Shown: positions 8,886 through 17,688, counted from the stretch's first letter. The stretch: DNA of 64,000 nucleotides from Clostridiales bacterium (GCA_015655075.1 JAATFT010000007.1:62001-126000); one strand, 5' to 3'. Numbers and translations: made by a program. The notes: generated by a model not told the origin, from the sequence alone.

Positions 8886-10067
8886 TTAAAATTGCTCATA
8901 AAGGGGTTTTCGTACCTTCTTTCTGGTCACTTCCACCAGATTCAGGGCAGTCATATCAACTAACGTGGTTTTAACAGGGTCCTTTCGGAACAAGTCCTCT
9001 AATTCCTTCATTAAGCGGTCCTTATATTCCCGTTCATCCATGTCTATAAAATCTATGATTATAATTCCGGAGAGGTTTCGCAGCCGGATCTGTTTTGCAA
9101 TCTCAACGGCAGCTTCCATATTTATTTTAAAAAAGGTATCCTGTGCCTTTTTCTTACCGCTTATTGCCTTGCCGGTATTGACATCAACCACGGTTAACGC
9201 TTCCGTAGGCTGAATGACTATGGTTCCTCCGGATTTGAGCCAGACTTTATCCCGCAGTGCATTTTCCAATTTTGTTCTGATACTGTAAAGATTACTCAGG
9301 GTTATTAATTTATCTTCATAAAATTTAAGTTTGGGCAGGTCTTCTTTTTGAAAATTTTCCAAATAAAGGCGGATCTGCTCATGAATTTCCCGGTCGTCCG
9401 TCAGAATTTCATCGATTTTGTCGGCAAAACCGTCCCGGATATCACATATAAATCCGGGCGGTGTCTCATAGACCAGGGAGAAGGGAGTTTTATGAATTCC
9501 GTATTCTTTTATATCTTCGTATTGCTTTATAAGAAATTCCGCTTCTTCCAGTATCCGTTCCGGTGACATATGAATTGCATTGGTTCTTACGATAAAACCA
9601 CAGGAATCCTGTTTGAAGTCCTTCATAATTTCTTTCAGACGTTTCCGTTCCGCTTCGTCCATAATTTTGGTCGATACACCCAAAGTGGATTTCCCGTGAA
9701 TCAGAACAATATATTTTCCCGTGAAGTTTAAGTTAGTCGTTGCCGAGGGAGCCTTGGTTTTCACATCTTCTTTGGATATCTGCACTAATATTTCATCCCC
9801 GATTACAATCCGGTCGTTTTTTTTCGGATTAACGTAAATGGGATTTGGATTCTCCTCCAGGGCTAAGTAGCACATTTTACCATGGGATATTTCTACAAAG
9901 GCAGCATTTATATTTTTTACGATATTTTTCACTTTTCCTATATAGATATTTCCCAGTATACTTTGCTTAGCCGTCTTATCCAGATTGACCTGAAGCATCT
10001 CGTTGCCTTCATATATGGCTGAAACAATTTGGTTATCCAGTTTAGTAATGATTCGTTTATGATTCAT
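8886..10067 (-). CDS. rng: Ribonuclease G/E family endonuclease (short form)
   Basis: 393-residue Rne/Rng-family protein, an endonuclease for 5'-monophosphate RNA in rRNA and mRNA processing. An S1 domain starts near residue 35 (GNIYIGKVKNIVKNINAAFVEI). The 5' sensor and RNase-H-like parts follow, and the catalytic DNase-I-like region carries VVDVNTGKAISG and IIIIDFIDMD, whose Asp residues bind the metal. The chain stops after VRKPLYEQF, where longer homologues continue into the CPxC zinc-link used for dimer formation. That motif is absent, which may be normal for this lineage. ybaK follows; family B repeat copy 1 precedes it. Confidence 0.9.
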   Translation of the reverse strand: MNHKRIITKLDNQIVSAIYEGNEMLQVNLDKTAKQSILGNIYIGKVKNIVKNINAAFVEISHGKMCYLALEENPNPIYVNPKKNDRIVIGDEILVQISKEDVKTKAPSATTNLNFTGKYIVLIHGKSTLGVSTKIMDEAERKRLKEIMKDFKQDSCGFIVRTNAIHMSPERILEEAEFLIKQYEDIKEYGIHKTPFSLVYETPPGFICDIRDGFADKIDEILTDDREIHEQIRLYLENFQKEDLPKLKFYEDKLITLSNLYSIRTKLENALRDKVWLKSGGTIVIQPTEALTVVDVNTGKAISGKKKAQDTFFKINMEAAVEIAKQIRLRNLSGIIIIDFIDMDEREYKDRLMKELEDLFRKDPVKTTLVDMTALNLVEVTRKKVRKPLYEQF

Positions 10068-10107
10068 GGTTACTCCCGTCGTATTTCTTTTATTTTGATT
10101 CTTTCCT

Positions 10108-10274
10108 CTAGAACGTGTTTGAAAAATGCTTGTGCCGGGTCGGGTATTCCACTTTGTGGGAGGTAAGAAGCGATTTTGGGAGCGTAGTGGGGGCTACGTT
10201 TCCAAAATTGTGACGCAGCATACCGCAAAGCGGGGCGGTCAAAACGGTGCAATGATTTTTCAAACACGCACTAG
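10108..10274. mobile_element. MITE-like dispersed repeat family B, copy 1 (complete)
   Basis: 167 bases bounded by near-perfect terminal inverted repeats. The left end is CTAGAACGTGTTTGAAAAAT; the right end on the other strand is CTAGTGCGTGTTTGAAAAAT, with two mismatches in 20. The interior matches the copy at 62990-63133 (GTGCCGGG, TTCCACTTTGTGGGAG, ATTTTGGG, GCGTAGT, AAAATTG). No open frame inside encodes a transposase. The right-hand CTAG provides the TAG stop codon of the gene at 10271-11065. Confidence 0.75.
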
Positions 10275-11065
10275 TATACCTTTGCAAAGGAATCCGCGTG
10301 TTCCAGCGGGATAAGTTTTCTGTTGATCCCGTCTCCTAAGTCCGCATAGATTTCAAGCCGGTGCACCTGATAAGCAAACTTCTCAAACTCAGCCCCTGCA
10401 TACCTGCAGAAAGCCTCCATGACCAATTCCGGTTTGAGATTATTCACACTTCCTGCTGCCAGCCGTATATATACCTTAGTCTCGTTGGCATAAGTATCGG
10501 CAACGGAATCTTTAATTCTGGCCGTAAGGGGTGTTCCCATATTCTCCTGAAATTTTTCCCTGTCAAAAGAAATATGATAAATCATAGATTTAATATTCAC
10601 ATCATTTTCGCTCTTTTTTGTCTTCTTAGTAATAATGATATTTTCCTGGTTATAAAAATCCGTAAATTTCTGCTCAAATACTGATTTATCCATAAAATCA
10701 TAGCCGTCTTTTACCGATACCAGATAATCCGCCCCGGCAACAATGGACATGGCATTCTTGCTATTATCTGGTAATACCTTAAAACCCACAACCCGGATAT
10801 ATTCACTCATAACTGCATTAATTCTTGGAATCATGATTTCAGGGGCATCACAGGTGTTCATGGAAACGTCCAGATATTCCCCGTCACTGGTTAATCCCAC
10901 CCCTAAAGGAGCCGCAAAAGACATTAACTGATGGGGGCTGAAGCCCTGGGAATATTCCACGTCTAATTCTGCCCGGCGGAAAGCTTTTTGAAAATATCTC
11001 ATGACATCCAGGTGACCGACGAACTTTAAAGGACCTGATTTAGTGAATTTTATACGAATTTTCAT
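10271..11065 (-). CDS. TIGR03936-type radical-SAM-linked protein (DUF2344)
   Basis: 264-residue protein of the DUF2344 family, usually encoded right after a large radical SAM/B12-binding protein. Its function is unknown. It begins MKIRIKFTKSGPLKFVGHLD and contains the conserved EYSQGFSPHQLMSFAAPLGVG block. The ATG overlaps the TAA of the upstream radical SAM gene (TAATG), with AGGAGGTAA before it, so the two are translationally coupled. The stop codon TAG lies inside the terminal CTAG of repeat B copy 1, so insertion of the element may have changed the last residues. Confidence 0.88.
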   Translation of the reverse strand: MKIRIKFTKSGPLKFVGHLDVMRYFQKAFRRAELDVEYSQGFSPHQLMSFAAPLGVGLTSDGEYLDVSMNTCDAPEIMIPRINAVMSEYIRVVGFKVLPDNSKNAMSIVAGADYLVSVKDGYDFMDKSVFEQKFTDFYNQENIIITKKTKKSENDVNIKSMIYHISFDREKFQENMGTPLTARIKDSVADTYANETKVYIRLAAGSVNNLKPELVMEAFCRYAGAEFEKFAYQVHRLEIYADLGDGINRKLIPLEHADSFAKVY

Positions 11066-12945
11066 TACGAAGTTACCTCCTGTCCCTTCTTTACATAACA
11101 TATACCACAGTTAAATACCTTAGCACCGCAGTCCGCACATGCCATTTTGCAGTTGGGCGTCACCTTTCCTTGGATTCCTTTGTTATATTCTCTCCATAGG
11201 AATTCTTTTGTAACACCGGCGTCAATAAAATCCCAGGGCAGTATTTCCTCTTCATCTCTTTCTCTGCTGGTATAAAATGCAATATCAATGCCGTTATCTT
11301 TAAAGGCTTTCATCCAGGCTTCGTATTTGAAATATTCTGACCAGGAATCAAAGAGGCACCCTGCCTTATAGGCGTCATAGATTACTTTTCCAAGTCTTCT
11401 GTCCCCTCTTGCAAAAACTCCTTCCAATATGCTGACTTCTGCTTCATGCCAATTGTATTTAATACTTTTCCGGTTCAGCTGATCATTGATTTTTCCCCGT
11501 AAAAACCGTTGTTTCTCAATGTATTCCTCCGGGGTATCCATTCTCGCCCATTGAAATGGGGTAAAGGGCTTGGGAACAAAATATGAGGTGCTTGTTACAA
11601 TACTTACCTTGCCGTTTCTCTTAATTTTCGGAATGGCATAATATTCCCTTGCAATCTTGTCGGATAGGACTGCAATGCCTTCGATATCCTCCTCCATTTC
11701 CGTTGGCAGGCCCAGCATAAAATATAATTTTACCCGGTTCCAGCCGCTGTTAAAAGCATCCCTTGCACCGGTTAATATGCTTTCCTGTGTCAACCCCTTA
11801 TTGATTACGTCCCGAAGTCTTTGGGAACCGGCTTCCGGAGCAAAGGTTAAACTGCTTTTTCTCACATCCTGGACCTTGCTCATTACATCCAGTGCAAAAG
11901 CATCAATCCTAAGGGAAGGCAGGGATATATTAACCCCCTTGGAACTGAATTTCTCAATTAAATAATATACTAACTCCTGCAAGGCGGAATAATCACTGGA
12001 GCTTAAAGAGCTAAGGGATATTTCCTCATGTCCGGTGGCTTTTAGCATCTGGCAGGCATAATCCTTTAGAAACGCTAGATCCCGTTCGCGGACGGGACGG
12101 TAAATCATTCCTGCCTGGCAGAAACGGCAGCCACGGATACAGCCCCTTTGAATCTCTAAAACCACCCTGTCCTGGATTGCCTTAATATAAGGCAGCAACG
12201 GCTTTTTCGGATAAAAGGTATCGCTTAGGTTCATTTCAACTTGTTTACGTATTTTATCCTTAGCTTGTCCGTTATTTTTATAAAAAGCTTTAATAGTATT
12301 ATCTTCCTTATATTCCACTTCGTAAAAAGACGGCACGTAAAGTCCTTCGATTCTGGCCAACATTTCTAAATAGTCTCTCCGGCTGCCGCCCTTATTTTTA
12401 TTTTCCTTATAAGCGTCTAAAACCTGGTCATAAACGGTCTCCCCTTCCCCGATATAAAAGAAGTCGAAAAAATCGGCAATGGGTTCCGGATTATAGACAC
12501 AGGGACCGCCGCCTATTACAATCGGGTCATTTTCAGTCCTGTTCCTGGCCAAAACAGGTATATGGGATAAATCCAGTATTTGCAGAATATTGGTGTAGCA
12601 CATCTCATACTGAAGGGTAACGCCTAAAAAATCAAAGTCTTTAATCGGATCCTGGGATTCCAAAGCAAATAAAGGAATGTTTTTTTCTCTCAATATTTTA
12701 TCTAAATCAACCCAAGGTGAATAGACCCTTTCACAATAGGTATCCTCCCTGCGGTTAAACATATCATACAATATCTGAATTCCAAGATGGGACATACCGA
12801 TTTCATACACATCGGGAAAACACATACAAAAACGTATCTCTATTTTATCCAAATCTTTTTTTACCATGTTAATCTCATTGCCGACGTATCTGGCCGGTTT
12901 CTCTATGGTTAATAAGATTTCATCCGACAGTGCTAATTTCTTCAT
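11065..12945 (-). CDS. TIGR03960-type B12-binding radical SAM protein
   Basis: 626-residue radical SAM enzyme of unknown substrate. The N-terminal half resembles a cobalamin-binding fold (DVYEIGMSHLGIQILY). The radical SAM core has the cluster motif RGCIRGCRFCQAG (CxxxCxxC) near residue 270. A C-terminal cysteine cluster, CKMACADCGAKVFNCGICY, suggests another metal site. The rng and DUF2344 neighbours are the usual family context in Clostridia, and a link to RNA or ribosome modification has been suggested from that context only. No nearby gene shows a substrate. Confidence 0.88.
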   Translation of the reverse strand: MKKLALSDEILLTIEKPARYVGNEINMVKKDLDKIEIRFCMCFPDVYEIGMSHLGIQILYDMFNRREDTYCERVYSPWVDLDKILREKNIPLFALESQDPIKDFDFLGVTLQYEMCYTNILQILDLSHIPVLARNRTENDPIVIGGGPCVYNPEPIADFFDFFYIGEGETVYDQVLDAYKENKNKGGSRRDYLEMLARIEGLYVPSFYEVEYKEDNTIKAFYKNNGQAKDKIRKQVEMNLSDTFYPKKPLLPYIKAIQDRVVLEIQRGCIRGCRFCQAGMIYRPVRERDLAFLKDYACQMLKATGHEEISLSSLSSSDYSALQELVYYLIEKFSSKGVNISLPSLRIDAFALDVMSKVQDVRKSSLTFAPEAGSQRLRDVINKGLTQESILTGARDAFNSGWNRVKLYFMLGLPTEMEEDIEGIAVLSDKIAREYYAIPKIKRNGKVSIVTSTSYFVPKPFTPFQWARMDTPEEYIEKQRFLRGKINDQLNRKSIKYNWHEAEVSILEGVFARGDRRLGKVIYDAYKAGCLFDSWSEYFKYEAWMKAFKDNGIDIAFYTSRERDEEEILPWDFIDAGVTKEFLWREYNKGIQGKVTPNCKMACADCGAKVFNCGICYVKKGQEVTS

Positions 12946-13011
12946 TTCGTTTTCTCCATTTCATTTCTTTAGAAAAAACACACGGAACATGCTTTTTTTC
13001 TATAATATAAA

Positions 13012-13043
13012 TTATCGGAAGCTGTTTTTTAAGCTTCCGATAA
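13012..13043 (-). terminator. Terminator after the 134-residue membrane protein gene
   Basis: TTATCGGAAGCT (13012-13023) pairs perfectly with AGCTTCCGATAA (13032-13043) over an eight-base loop. On the minus strand it is followed by TTTATATT. It separates the unknown gene at 13181 from the radical SAM operon. Confidence 0.65.
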
Positions 13044-13180
13044 AAGTATGTAAATCAATGTGTTTATCATAAAATCATATAAATTAAGATTACAAATAAT
13101 TTAACAAATAAATCATCTTATGAAAGCATCCGTTAATATCAGTTCCTATTATAACTTATAATAGATTAAAATACAATTAT

Positions 13181-13585
13181 CTATTCTTCTGATTTTGCAA
13201 ACTCTTCAAATAATGAAACAAAAAAATTCTCAGCATCCTCTATACTCTGTTTGGAGGAAACCAAATCCTGTATGTATTTACTGTTAAAGGAATTAATTTT
13301 AACATCGAATTTATCAATTAAAAAAACAGCCAAAAACAATACGAATGCACATATAATACGAATCAATAAGGGCTTTAAATTTACAGATGACAAGTTTAAT
13401 CGGGTTTTCATGTCAGTCTGATCCCAGGTTTTTGGTTTTTCTGTTTTGATATTTCCTTTGCTTTTATTTATACCATGGTTTTTTAAATTGCCGCCGTTAT
13501 AGCTTAAATTTTTTTTGCAACTCTCCCTTGCAAGCCTTATATATTCTTCCCTGGATAGAGCATGCATTTGCTCTAGTTTATCCAT
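13181..13585 (-). CDS. Hypothetical single-pass membrane protein
   Basis: 134 residues, not recognised. The first 70 residues are polar and lysine-rich. A single membrane segment (about 73-92, IIRIICAFVLFLAVFLI) follows, then an acidic tail of about 40 residues (about 93-134) ending FEEFAKSEE. The positive-inside rule puts the N-terminus in the cytoplasm and the tail outside. AGGAGG seven bases upstream of the ATG supports it as a real gene. It stands alone, divergent from folT, with a terminator after it. Confidence 0.7.
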   Translation of the reverse strand: MDKLEQMHALSREEYIRLARESCKKNLSYNGGNLKNHGINKSKGNIKTEKPKTWDQTDMKTRLNLSSVNLKPLLIRIICAFVLFLAVFLIDKFDVKINSFNSKYIQDLVSSKQSIEDAENFFVSLFEEFAKSEE

Positions 13586-13727
13586 ATTTATCCTCCTATC
13601 TATGATTAATGTTAAGATGCCTGACAGGCAGGCGGTATTGTTTTAAGTACTTTGTTTCTTATTTAAAATATATTCGGTACTTGTTCAAATATATTCCAGT
13701 TCATTTCGAATATTAACAGATAGCTTC

Positions 13728-13756
13728 TTGATATATTGTTCCAATTCTGCTATAGT
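13728..13756 (+). promoter_or_regulatory. Promoter of folT
   Basis: TTGATA (13728-13733), 17-base spacer, TATAGT (13751-13756). The predicted start of transcription near 13763 is about 15 bases before the riboswitch P1 stem, so the whole aptamer would be transcribed. Confidence 0.7.
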
Positions 13757-13777
13757 AAATAGGTCAAAAAATACTGA

Positions 13778-13876
13778 TAGCAGAGTAGGATTTTGTGCGT
13801 TAAGTGTCACCGGAACAGGGAGTTGTCCGATGAACGAAAAGTCATCTTGCGGTACAAAATTCGCATCCCGCTGCTA
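13778..13876 (+). ncRNA. Tetrahydrofolate (THF) riboswitch aptamer
   Basis: The closing stem P1 pairs TAGCAG (13778-13783) with CTGCTA (13871-13876). Inside are the conserved blocks GAGTAG, GCGTTAAGTGT, a GAACGAAA-like loop segment and GCATCCCGCTGC, in the order of the class-I THF riboswitch. The next gene is a folate transporter subunit, the usual target. Downstream pairing suggests control of ribosome binding rather than of transcription. Confidence 0.92.
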
Positions 13877-13946
13877 CACGACAGGAATTTACCTTCTCGT
13901 AGTAGCATTATTTTGGGACGACATAGAAAACGAAAAGGAGGTAAAA
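13870..13946 (+). promoter_or_regulatory. Riboswitch expression platform (SD/anti-SD switch)
   Basis: Two exclusive pairings are visible. (1) GCTGCTAC (13870-13877) can pair with GTAGTAGC (13899-13906), stealing the 3' side of P1 and holding TTTACCTTCTCGT (13888-13900) mostly in its loop. (2) If P1 forms, that same stretch can pair with ACGAAAAGGAGGTAAA (13930-13945), which contains the ribosome binding site. THF binding, which stabilises P1, would therefore hide the site and reduce FolT synthesis. The logic is inferred from the pairings. Confidence 0.6.
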
Positions 13947-14510
13947 ATGCAAAAATTTATTGATTCGTTAAAAGATTCTGCACAGGAATTAAAAAAATTA
14001 CATTCTTTGTCCGTAATGTCCATGCTTACGGCAATGCAGACAGTCTTAGGACTGTTTACCATTATGATTGGGGAATTCATAAAAATCGGCTTTTCCTTTC
14101 TTACGTTAGCTTTGGCCGGTATGCTTTATGGTCCTGTTGCCGCCGGTATTTTAGGGGGGCTGGGTGATATTTTAAATTATCTGATAAAACCGGCCGGTCC
14201 CTTTTTCCCCGGGTTTACCGTAAGCGCTGTCCTATCCGGATTTATCTACGGCTTTTTTCTTTATAAAAAGCCCGTAAGTATCCGACAAGTTTTTTTTGCC
14301 AAGTTAATTATTGTTATATTCGTCGATCTGTTCCTTTCAACCATATGGCTGTCCCTGTTATGGGGCAAGGTATATTGGGTTCTGCTGCCCATGCGTGCGT
14401 TAAAGGCAGTCATCATGCTCCCTATTGAAACAGGAATTCTTTATATCGTTTTAACAAGAATAACCGCCATTTTTCATCTGAAAAATTTTTCACTTGGAAA
14501 ATGTAAATAA
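13947..14510 (+). CDS. folT: Folate ECF transporter S component FolT
   Basis: 187-residue integral membrane substrate-binding subunit that works with the shared EcfT/EcfA energising module, encoded elsewhere. Five to six hydrophobic segments are visible, with SVMSMLTAMQTVLGLF near the start and GFTVSAVLSGFIYGFFLYK in the middle. ATG 13947 is chosen because AGGAGG lies five bases upstream; the frame is open back to 13728, but that stretch is the riboswitch. The THF riboswitch ahead makes folate the most probable substrate. Confidence 0.93.
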   Translation: MQKFIDSLKDSAQELKKLHSLSVMSMLTAMQTVLGLFTIMIGEFIKIGFSFLTLALAGMLYGPVAAGILGGLGDILNYLIKPAGPFFPGFTVSAVLSGFIYGFFLYKKPVSIRQVFFAKLIIVIFVDLFLSTIWLSLLWGKVYWVLLPMRALKAVIMLPIETGILYIVLTRITAIFHLKNFSLGKCK

Positions 14511-14520
14511 CTTAGAATCT

Positions 14521-14596
14521 GATGTCGGGTAAGGATTCAGCTTATGGGGTATTTTGTTATCCATGGCATAAAATCTTCCCCGGAGGATTTGGCATC
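14521..14596 (+). other. Structured spacer between folT and tyrS
   Basis: GATGTC (14521-14526) can pair with GGCATC (14591-14596), enclosing GGGG (14546-14549) with CCCC (14578-14581) and an inner TATTTTGTTAT...ATGGCATA stretch. It could be the folT terminator or a leader element of tyrS. There is no T-box antiterminator consensus and no clear riboswitch class. Confidence 0.35.
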
Positions 14597-14666
14597 TTAA
14601 AAATTACCGCCTTAAATAAGGTATTGGTTCTTTGGATACCATTGTTTAACAGGGCTTGAAAAAACG

Positions 14667-14695
14667 TTGAAAAATGGGAAAATATCATTTATAAT
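14667..14695 (+). promoter_or_regulatory. Promoter of tyrS
   Basis: TTGAAA (14667-14672), 17-base spacer, TATAAT (14690-14695), 32 bases before the tyrS start. The short leader leaves no room for a T-box in the transcript from this promoter. Confidence 0.75.
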
Positions 14696-14727
14696 AAAAA
14701 TTAACTTATTGATAGGAGGAATATAAA

Positions 14728-15963
14728 ATGTCAGAGAATGTATATGATATTTTATTGGAACGTGGATTTATTGAGCAGACAACCCACGAACAGGAAATCA
14801 AGGAATTATTGGGGAAGGAAAAAGTTACCTTTTATATAGGTTTTGATGCAACCGCCGACAGTTTGACCGCAGGTCATTTTTTAACCGTAATGGCAATGAT
14901 GCATATGCAGAAAGCAGGCCACAGGCCGATTGCCCTGCTTGGGGGCGGAACAACCATGATTGGTGATCCCAGCGGTAAATCGGATATGAGAACCATTATG
15001 ACAAAGGAAACCATCCGGCACAATGCGGACCGTTTCCGCAAGCAGCTTTCCAGATTTATCAATTTCAGTAATGACAATGCAATGATAGCCAATAATGCAG
15101 ACTGGCTGTTAAACTTAAATTATGTGGATTTCTTAAGGGAAGTCGGCGTACATTTTTCCGTTAATAAAATGCTTACGGCCGAATGTTATAAACAAAGGAT
15201 GGAAAAAGGGCTGACTTTTTTTGAATTTAATTACATGATTATGCAATCCTACGATTTCTTAAAATTAAACCAGCTCTACGGCTGTTGCTTGCAGCTAGGC
15301 GGCAATGACCAGTGGTCCAACATTTTAGGCGGTGTTGATTTAATACGTAAAAAGGAACAAAAGCCGGCCTATGGCCTGACCTTTAAATTACTTACCACCA
15401 GCGAGGGCGTAAAGATGGGTAAAACCATGAAGGGCGCCGTATGGCTTGATCCGGACAAGACTTCTCCTTATGAATTTTACCAATATTGGAGGAATATTGA
15501 AGATATTAAAGTGGAGGAATGCCTCGGCCTTTTAACATTTCTTCCTATGGATGAAGTGAGAAGGCTGGGTACTTTAAAAGATGCCGAAATTAATTATGCC
15601 AAAGATGTACTTGCCTTTGAAATCACTAAAATAGTACATGGTGAAGAAGAAGCCGAAAAAGCCATGGAAGCTTCCAAATCCCTGTTTAGCGGCGGTGTAA
15701 AATCAGAAGATATTCCTACTACCACTTATCCTGCAGAACAATTTGCTGCCGGAATAGATTTGATTACTTTATTAGTAGACAGCAAATTGGCAGCTTCCCG
15801 CTCTGATGCAAGAAGAATCATCAACCAGGGTGGTGTAACCGTAAATGATATTAAGATTACAGAGTTTGATAAAGTATTTACAGACAATGATTTTGACTCG
15901 GACGGAGCCCTGCTTGTAAGAAAAGGCAAAAAAGCATATCATTGTTTTAAAGTAAATAAATAA
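14728..15963 (+). CDS. tyrS: Tyrosyl-tRNA synthetase
   Basis: 411-residue class I synthetase that charges tRNA-Tyr. The Rossmann core has [17 protein letters not shown], with the HIGH-like segment around residue 47, then [13 protein letters not shown] and GGNDQWSNI. The KMSKS-like loop is VKMGKTM near residue 229, and a C-terminal S4 RNA-binding domain occupies about 345-405 ([17 protein letters not shown]). A GATAGGAGG site precedes the ATG. It has a separate promoter from folT and a zinc-ribbon protein gene follows 22 bases later, probably in the same transcript. Confidence 0.97.
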   Translation: MSENVYDILLERGFIEQTTHEQEIKELLGKEKVTFYIGFDATADSLTAGHFLTVMAMMHMQKAGHRPIALLGGGTTMIGDPSGKSDMRTIMTKETIRHNADRFRKQLSRFINFSNDNAMIANNADWLLNLNYVDFLREVGVHFSVNKMLTAECYKQRMEKGLTFFEFNYMIMQSYDFLKLNQLYGCCLQLGGNDQWSNILGGVDLIRKKEQKPAYGLTFKLLTTSEGVKMGKTMKGAVWLDPDKTSPYEFYQYWRNIEDIKVEECLGLLTFLPMDEVRRLGTLKDAEINYAKDVLAFEITKIVHGEEEAEKAMEASKSLFSGGVKSEDIPTTTYPAEQFAAGIDLITLLVDSKLAASRSDARRIINQGGVTVNDIKITEFDKVFTDNDFDSDGALLVRKGKKAYHCFKVNK

Positions 15964-15985
15964 ACTTTAAATAGGAGTGATTAAT

Positions 15986-17062
15986 ATGCCCTGGTGTCCT
16001 GATTGCAAAGAGGAATATGTAGACGGTATAACAGTCTGTGCAGACTGCGGAGCACAATTGGTTGAAAGTTTACCCAAAGCGCCCGAATTTAAAACTTTCA
16101 TGAAGACGGAAAAAGAATTATTTGCAAAAAAATTTGTTGAATTTCTTCACTATTCTGGTATTGATACTGCCACCTATGAATTTGACGGGGAAAAACAGCA
16201 ATGGATTGTTTTAATAGAGGAACAATCCGAGAAACAAGTAAACAAGCTCTACCGTGCGTTCTATTCTGTAGAGTCGGCCAATGCCCTCTCTTCCATACAG
16301 GTGAACACCTCGCAAAAAGGCTCCGAATCCGTTGATGACTCTGAGGATGATACCAAAGAAGGCGGGGAGGATTATTTCGAGGAGGAAGCTTCCAGGGAAG
16401 ACACAGATTATGAGGAGGAATCCGGGGAAGGAACTGATGCGGAAGAAATTAATGGGAAGGAGACGGTTGCGGAAGAGGCTGATGAAGGGGAAACGTCCAA
16501 GGACCCGTATTCTCCTCATAAACAAATGGAGGGAGAAAATAAGTCCATGTTTAGTGAAGAGGAACTTCAGGATATAATCGAAGGCATCGGGCCAAAACCT
16601 GTCCAGTCTCACACCTATGTAAAAAAAGAGGAGCAATATAGGGATTTAAAATCTTCTGCCTCCACTTTCATTCTGGTGTCCGTTTTGGGTATAGCCATAT
16701 TAATACTCAATGCGGTGGGAATCATAAGCATATTTGCAGGGCCGTTACCCTATATCGTTATGGGTGCACTCTTCCTGGCATTTTTATATGTAGGTTTTTC
16801 TTCTTATATTAAAGCGCAGAAAATAGAAAAAGAAATTGATGATGAAAACAAGGTAACCCAATCGATCAACGACTGGCTATCGGAAAATGTAACGGCTGAA
16901 CAATTGGATAACCTGACGGATACCGATGAGAATGCAGAAATCCGTTTCTTCCACAAGCTTGAAAAAATGAAAGAAATGATAACCGCCCAATTCGGAAACC
17001 TGGATGACTCCTATTTAGATCTTTTAGTGGAGGAATATTATAATAATCATTTCGAGACCTAA
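15986..17062 (+). CDS. Zinc-ribbon membrane protein, uncharacterised
   Basis: 358 residues. The N-terminal zinc ribbon has CPDC and CADCGAQL (CxxC...CxxC) within the first 30 residues. A globular part to about 105 is followed by a very acidic low-complexity stretch (about 112-175, rich in EE, ED and GE). Two membrane segments lie around 225-265 (FILVSVLGIAILILNAVGII and YIVMGALFLAFLYVGF), and a charged C-terminus follows. ATG 15986 has AGGAG eight bases upstream. Function unknown; zinc ribbon plus paired helices is common among uncharacterised Clostridia proteins. Confidence 0.75.
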   Translation: MPWCPDCKEEYVDGITVCADCGAQLVESLPKAPEFKTFMKTEKELFAKKFVEFLHYSGIDTATYEFDGEKQQWIVLIEEQSEKQVNKLYRAFYSVESANALSSIQVNTSQKGSESVDDSEDDTKEGGEDYFEEEASREDTDYEEESGEGTDAEEINGKETVAEEADEGETSKDPYSPHKQMEGENKSMFSEEELQDIIEGIGPKPVQSHTYVKKEEQYRDLKSSASTFILVSVLGIAILILNAVGIISIFAGPLPYIVMGALFLAFLYVGFSSYIKAQKIEKEIDDENKVTQSINDWLSENVTAEQLDNLTDTDENAEIRFFHKLEKMKEMITAQFGNLDDSYLDLLVEEYYNNHFET

Positions 17063-17196
17063 ATCAAAGTTAGAACCATAGCAATTATATACGAGAATAG
17101 GAAGATACATTAAACGACCGACTTATAGAAAATGAAAATATACAGTATTTACAGTAAACTGATAAATATTAATTTGAGGACAGGCGGGCTGGATCA

Positions 17197-17529
17197 ATGA
17201 ATGATTCATTAATTATAACGCTGGTTATTTATTTTTTATTTCTAACACTGGCTATATACTGCGCTATTAAATTATTAATTAGAAGGTTTGGCAAAACTAA
17301 AACTTCCGAGGCTAAAGTATTATATAAAAGTAACAACCATACCACGCAGTATAATTTCGCTCTCCACAGACCGTCAACTCAGGTAAATTATTTGGTTGCA
17401 GTTGAAATTGACGGAAAGAAAAAGAAATTTGTTACTAATCAGGGTGTTTTTGATAAAGTTAATAGCAATGATATCATAAAAATAGTCTATAGTGGAAATC
17501 GTATTTATGATTTTCGAAAAATGCAGTAA
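17197..17529 (+). CDS. Hypothetical small membrane protein (DUF2500-like)
   Basis: 110 residues with one N-terminal membrane helix (about 7-27, ITLVIYFLFLTLAIYCAIKL) and a soluble region of beta character (AKVLYKSNNHTTQYNFALHR). It loosely resembles DUF2500-type proteins, but the match is weak. The ribosome binding site is poor, with only AGGACAGGCGGG about ten or more bases upstream. It lies 134 bases after the zinc-ribbon gene, and I see nothing else in that gap. Confidence 0.5.
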   Translation: MNDSLIITLVIYFLFLTLAIYCAIKLLIRRFGKTKTSEAKVLYKSNNHTTQYNFALHRPSTQVNYLVAVEIDGKKKKFVTNQGVFDKVNSNDIIKIVYSGNRIYDFRKMQ

Positions 17530-17595
17530 AACAAAAAAACCGGCTATTAAGAAAAAAGCAGGCTATTAAGGATCAAAACTTAATAATAATTAACC

Positions 17596-17628
17596 GGGAG
17601 CAGGGCTGTTTTATTAGCATCTGCTCCC
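17596..17628. terminator. Bidirectional terminator between convergent genes
   Basis: GGGAGCAG (17596-17603) pairs with CTGCTCCC (17621-17628). On the minus strand the stem is followed by GGTTAATTATTATT, so it probably ends the SNF2 transcript. The plus-strand tail is less T-rich. Confidence 0.6.
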
Positions 17629-17688
17629 TGCTTGTATTGTAAACCTTCATAACCTTAATTTTAAGACATTTATAAGCGACTGTCAAAA

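Noticed and set aside
10070-10314. Short open frames inside repeat B copy 1
   Set aside because: They follow the repeat on both strands without start signals or conservation in copy 2.
14511-14727. Possible T-box leader for tyrS
   Set aside because: No AGGGTGGnACCGCG antiterminator and no specifier stem; the best promoter leaves a leader too short.
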